Below, piece after piece: positions 61,082-64,000 of a DNA stretch of 64,000 nucleotides. The DNA is from JBAYIE01 sp965279165 (GTDB lineage: Bacteria; Bacteroidota; Bacteroidia; UKL13-3): contig OZ257140.1 in assembly GCA_965279165.1 (NCBI GenBank), positions 1,674,001 through 1,738,000 of the forward strand. The letters are read 5' to 3'. The notes under the pieces were generated by a model that saw only the letters and a program-made list of their open reading frames with translations, did not search any database and had not been told where the DNA came from. Position numbers and translations under genes: made by a program. Numbering within the stretch: the stretch's first letter is position 1; each line of letters opens with the position of its first letter.

Positions 61082-61978
61082 TTATGTTTTAACTTTTTTA
61101 ACCACAAACAACAAACTAGAATAGTCTTTTTTGTTCAAGGCATTTATGGTTGAAACCGAACCGGATACTGCACCGCGCAAAAAGGATAACGAACGGCCTT
61201 TGTGTACCTCGCTTCTCATGCTGATATAGGGTGCGTCGAAAAGCATGGGACGTGTTTCTATAACTTCAAACCCGTGTTTTGTCATCAGCGCGCCAAAACT
61301 CTTTTGGTTAAAATGATACAAGTGTCTTGGTACATCGTATCCATCCCAAAATTCTTTGTAATGGTTTGCATCCCAGCTATCCGAATTAGGCACCGCAATG
61401 AACAGGGTGCCTTCCGGTTTTAACAATTGATACAACTGTATCATGCGCTCGTTCAGATAATGCACATGTTCCAACACATGCCATTGGGTTATAATATCAT
61501 AACTTAAAGGAGCCAACCTATCTAAATCCTTCTCCGGACTTACCGTATAACCAAAACGTTTTTTTACATAATCAATTGCATCTTCGCTTATATCCACCCC
61601 CAACGCATCAAACGTTTTGTCTTTCACTACCCCATCTAAAAAATATCCTAACCCACAACCAAGATCCATCAGACGGCCACCTGAATGGTATTTTTTTATC
61701 AGCTTGAGTTTTTGGTTAATGCTATAATCCCTAACCCAATCATAGACTTTGTACATAAACGAGAAACCGGCTTTATTTCCGGCATGCGAAACGTAACGGT
61801 CTGATTGGTAGTAGCGGCCAATTTCTGATACGTTTGGCCTGGGGTTTGTAAAAAGAAAGGAACACGAATTGCATCTGGTCAGGGTAAACGTTTCTCCGGA
61901 AGCAACAAAGTCTTTACAAGAGAACAGTGGCGAAAAATCAGTATTGCCACAAACCAAACAACGATCGAGTATTTCCAT
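61082..61978 (-). CDS. Class I SAM-dependent methyltransferase with zinc ribbon
   Basis: 298 residues from the ATG at 61978 (MEILDRCLVCGN); the frame's earlier TTG adds three residues. An N-terminal C-x2-C ... C-x2-C ribbon (CLVCGN, RCNSCSF) precedes the Rossmann-like methyltransferase domain: LMDLGCGLGYFL (motif I), GVDISEDAIDYVKK, ITQWHVLEHVHYLNERM in part, LKPEGTLFIAVPN. This is the layout of methyltransferases acting on cell-surface sugars or quinones; substrate unknown. Forms an operon with the Ig-like lipoprotein and possibly with mnmG 47 bases upstream. Confidence 0.9.
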   Translation of the reverse strand: MEILDRCLVCGNTDFSPLFSCKDFVASGETFTLTRCNSCSFLFTNPRPNVSEIGRYYQSDRYVSHAGNKAGFSFMYKVYDWVRDYSINQKLKLIKKYHSGGRLMDLGCGLGYFLDGVVKDKTFDALGVDISEDAIDYVKKRFGYTVSPEKDLDRLAPLSYDIITQWHVLEHVHYLNERMIQLYQLLKPEGTLFIAVPNSDSWDANHYKEFWDGYDVPRHLYHFNQKSFGALMTKHGFEVIETRPMLFDAPYISMRSEVHKGRSLSFLRGAVSGSVSTINALNKKDYSSLLFVVKKVKT

Positions 61979-62025
61979 TTCAGGCAAAGAAAAATAAATA
62001 ACAGCAACTGTGGAAACAAATATTG

Positions 62026-63891
62026 TTAGCGGCCGAAATAAATCATCAGGACAGAAATATCCGCCGGTGAAATTCCGCTTATTCTGGATGCCTGTCCTAG
62101 GGTTTTTGGGCGTTGTTTACCCAATTTCTCGCGGGCTTCTTTGGAAATAGAAACCACTTCCGAATAATCAAAGGTTTCATGAATCACAAAATCTTCTAAG
62201 CGGTTCATTTTCTCAACCATGGCCTGCTCTTTTTCGAGATAACCTTGGTATTTCATCAAAACTTCAGCCTGTAAAGCCGATTCTGAATGATAACCCGACA
62301 AAAAAGCACCAACCGAAGGGATTCCGTTACGAAGGTCAGCCATCGAAACCTGTGGACGAGACAATATTTGCTCCAACTTGTAGTTTTGAGGAATAGAAGC
62401 ACTAGAGAGCGATTCGAGCAAAGGGTTAACTTCTGCAGGTACAACAGAAGTTTTCTTAAAATATTTAATTATTTCTTCTGTTTCTTTCACTTTGGCTTCT
62501 ACCAATCCCAAACGCTCTTCTGTTGCCAGCCCAAGGTCAAACCCACGCTTGGTAAGCCTTACATCTGCATTGTCCTGTCGCAACAAAATCCGATATTCTG
62601 CCCTGGAAGTAAACATGCGGTAAGGCTCATCGGTTCCTTTATTGATGAGATCATCAATCAAAACACCAATATAAGCATCGGAACGGCGCAACACAAAGGG
62701 CTCCTTACCCTTTACGTTTTGGTGGGCATTAATACCCGCAATCAATCCCTGACAAGCAGCTTCTTCATAACCGGTTGTTCCGTTAATTTGTCCGGCAAAA
62801 AACAAGTTCTTGATTTTGTGGGTTTCTAAACTCAATTGCAATTGGGTAGGCGGGAAATAATCGTACTCAATGGCATATCCAGGACGAAACATTTTAGCAT
62901 TTTCAAACCCCGGAATTTTTTGAATTGCCTTGTATTGGATATGGTCAGGTAGGGAAGTAGAAAACCCATTCACGTATATTTCAACGGTATTCCACCCTTC
63001 AGGCTCAACAAAAATCTGATGCCTGTCGCGCTCTGCAAAACGGTTAATTTTATCTTCTATCGAGGGACAATAACGCGGACCCAATCCCTGTATCCGTCCG
63101 GCATACATTGGCGATTCGTCGAAGCCGGTTCTTAGTATGTCGTGTACTTCTTCGTTGGTATAAGTAATCCAGCAGCAACGTTGGTTGGTAACAGATGAGG
63201 TGGAAGGTAAATAAGAGAATTTTCCCGGGTTAATATCCCCCGCTTGTTCCTCCATTTTCGAATAATTGAGTGAGCGACCATCTATTCGGGGTGGCGTCCC
63301 TGTTTTCATACGCCCGCTTTCAAATCCCATTTCAATGAGTTGTTCTGTTATACCCGACGAGGCTTTTTCGCCAATTCGTCCACCACCAAACTGTTTGGTT
63401 CCAATATGAATGATTCCATTTAAAAAAGTACCATTGGTAAGCACAACCGATTCGCTTAATATTTCCTGGCCCATTCCTGTCACCACGCCTGTTACCCGTC
63501 CTTCTTTTACCAACAAGCCTTTCACCATATCTTGCCAAAAATCGAGGTTGGGTAGCTGCTCTAATTGTTCTCTCCAATATTGAGAAAAAAGCATGCGGTC
63601 GTTCTGGCTCCTTGGACTCCACATTGCCGGACCCTTAGAAAGGTTCAGCATGCGAAATTGTATGGTTGATTTATCGCTGATGATACCGGAATACCCGCCC
63701 AAAGCATCTATTTCTCTGACAATCTGACCTTTAGCAACACCACCCATGGCCGGATTGCAACTCATCTGGGCAATCTTGTTCATGTCCATGGTTATCAAAA
63801 GCACCGAAGAGCCTAGGTTTGCAGCGGCAGCAGCGGCTTCACAACCGGCATGTCCTGCACCGACAACGATGACGTCATATTTTTTAAACAT
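62026..63891 (-). CDS. mnmG: tRNA uridine-5-carboxymethylaminomethyl modification enzyme MnmG
   Basis: 621 residues. FAD motif VIVVGAGHAGCEAA at the N-terminus, MSCNPAMGGVAKGQIVREID in part, KTGTPPRIDG, and the C-terminal MnmE-binding helical domain (LGQASRISGISPADISVL in part). With MnmE it installs the cmnm5 group on wobble uridine of several tRNAs, using FAD, NADH and folate. Complete and intact. Upstream on the same strand is the tail of a ybeY-like gene, a pairing common in this phylum. Confidence 0.97.
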   Translation of the reverse strand: MFKKYDVIVVGAGHAGCEAAAAAANLGSSVLLITMDMNKIAQMSCNPAMGGVAKGQIVREIDALGGYSGIISDKSTIQFRMLNLSKGPAMWSPRSQNDRMLFSQYWREQLEQLPNLDFWQDMVKGLLVKEGRVTGVVTGMGQEILSESVVLTNGTFLNGIIHIGTKQFGGGRIGEKASSGITEQLIEMGFESGRMKTGTPPRIDGRSLNYSKMEEQAGDINPGKFSYLPSTSSVTNQRCCWITYTNEEVHDILRTGFDESPMYAGRIQGLGPRYCPSIEDKINRFAERDRHQIFVEPEGWNTVEIYVNGFSTSLPDHIQYKAIQKIPGFENAKMFRPGYAIEYDYFPPTQLQLSLETHKIKNLFFAGQINGTTGYEEAACQGLIAGINAHQNVKGKEPFVLRRSDAYIGVLIDDLINKGTDEPYRMFTSRAEYRILLRQDNADVRLTKRGFDLGLATEERLGLVEAKVKETEEIIKYFKKTSVVPAEVNPLLESLSSASIPQNYKLEQILSRPQVSMADLRNGIPSVGAFLSGYHSESALQAEVLMKYQGYLEKEQAMVEKMNRLEDFVIHETFDYSEVVSISKEAREKLGKQRPKTLGQASRISGISPADISVLMIYFGR

Positions 63892-63931
63892 TTGTAAATC
63901 AGCAAGTTATGTATTACAACAGAGACCTTCT

Positions 63932-64000
63932 CTATTGAAAACGATCGAACAAAGATAGGTAATAATTTTCTTTCTTGCGCATCAGTTGCGCTTCTTCAGG
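63932..64000 (-). CDS. Partial CDS, C-terminus resembling YbeY
   Basis: Only the last 22 codons are in the window: PEEAQLMRKKENYYLSLFDRFQ ending in TAG at 63932-63934 (22 residues, so quoted as QLMRKKENYYL plus flanks PEEA and SLFDRFQ). The M-R-x-x-E-x-x-x-L pattern is how endoribonuclease YbeY ends in Bacteroidota, after its H-G-x-L-H-L-x-G-Y-D-H motif. YbeY next to mnmG is a common order. The catalytic part lies outside the window, so this is a probable call. Confidence 0.55.
   Translation of the reverse strand, partial: PEEAQLMRKKENYYLSLFDRFQ

Overview
The window is a 64 kb piece of a Bacteroidota chromosome, probably from an environmental lineage near Chitinophagales, Sphingobacteriales or Flavobacteriales. 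The evidence is two proteins with type IX secretion (T9SS) C-terminal sorting tails, a TonB-dependent receptor with a carboxypeptidase-regulatory-like N-terminus, phylum-typical families (DUF4175, DUF2480), TAnnTTTG-type -7 promoter boxes a few bases from start codons, and few Shine-Dalgarno sites. I saw no rRNA, tRNA or CRISPR array.

Layout. 0-6.5 kb: a truncated secreted protein, an OsmC-DinB pair, three overlapping GNAT acetyltransferases, a 1.3 kb repeat field, a MORN-alpha/beta hydrolase and an orphan MNT nucleotidyltransferase. 6.7-10.4 kb: a giant secreted protein with seven N-terminal repeats, seven RCC1 repeats and a T9SS tail. 10.6-20 kb: an AT-rich defence island on the minus strand. 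It holds a McrB-like AAA+ GTPase, a YhcG/DUF1016 nuclease and a McrC-like DUF2357 nuclease in one tight operon, then a restriction endonuclease, a C5 DNA methyltransferase and a Vsr nuclease, then a second orphan MNT and an unrecognised membrane protein with an SH3-like C-terminus. 20-29 kb: cyanophycin synthetase (cphA), cyanophycinase (cphB) and a plant-type isoaspartyl peptidase, together able to make, cut and fully degrade the storage polymer cyanophycin. They are separated by large arrays of short repeats. 29-43 kb: a DUF4175 protein, a thioredoxin-like protein, a long PurF-family protein with DUF2480, an Xaa-Pro aminopeptidase, a trypsin-like protease, a Dus enzyme, and a CPBP protease / DUF2007 / CdsA / SRPBCC operon. 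43-51 kb: YdeI-like, an exonuclease-GIY-YIG fusion, small envelope proteins, an MGMT-like protein, a TrpF-like protein and a TolB/outer-membrane-barrel protein. 51-64 kb: metallo-hydrolase, TonB receptor, T9SS hydrolase-like protein, ndk, purK, pheS, a candidate oriC, an Ig-like lipoprotein, a methyltransferase, mnmG and the tail of ybeY.

Strongest points for follow-up: (1) the mcrB-yhcG-mcrC operon, where an extra PD-(D/E)xK nuclease sits between the two McrBC-like genes and the McrC-like protein carries an additional C-terminal domain; (2) the unrecognised helical-repeat/TM/SH3 protein at the island edge; (3) a complete cyanophycin cycle embedded in repeat arrays; (4) a cluster of DnaA-box-like sites between pheS and the mnmG side, a plausible origin; (5) several families of hairpin-forming intergenic repeats shared between distant sites of the window. 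All assignments come from reading the sequence; no searches were run.
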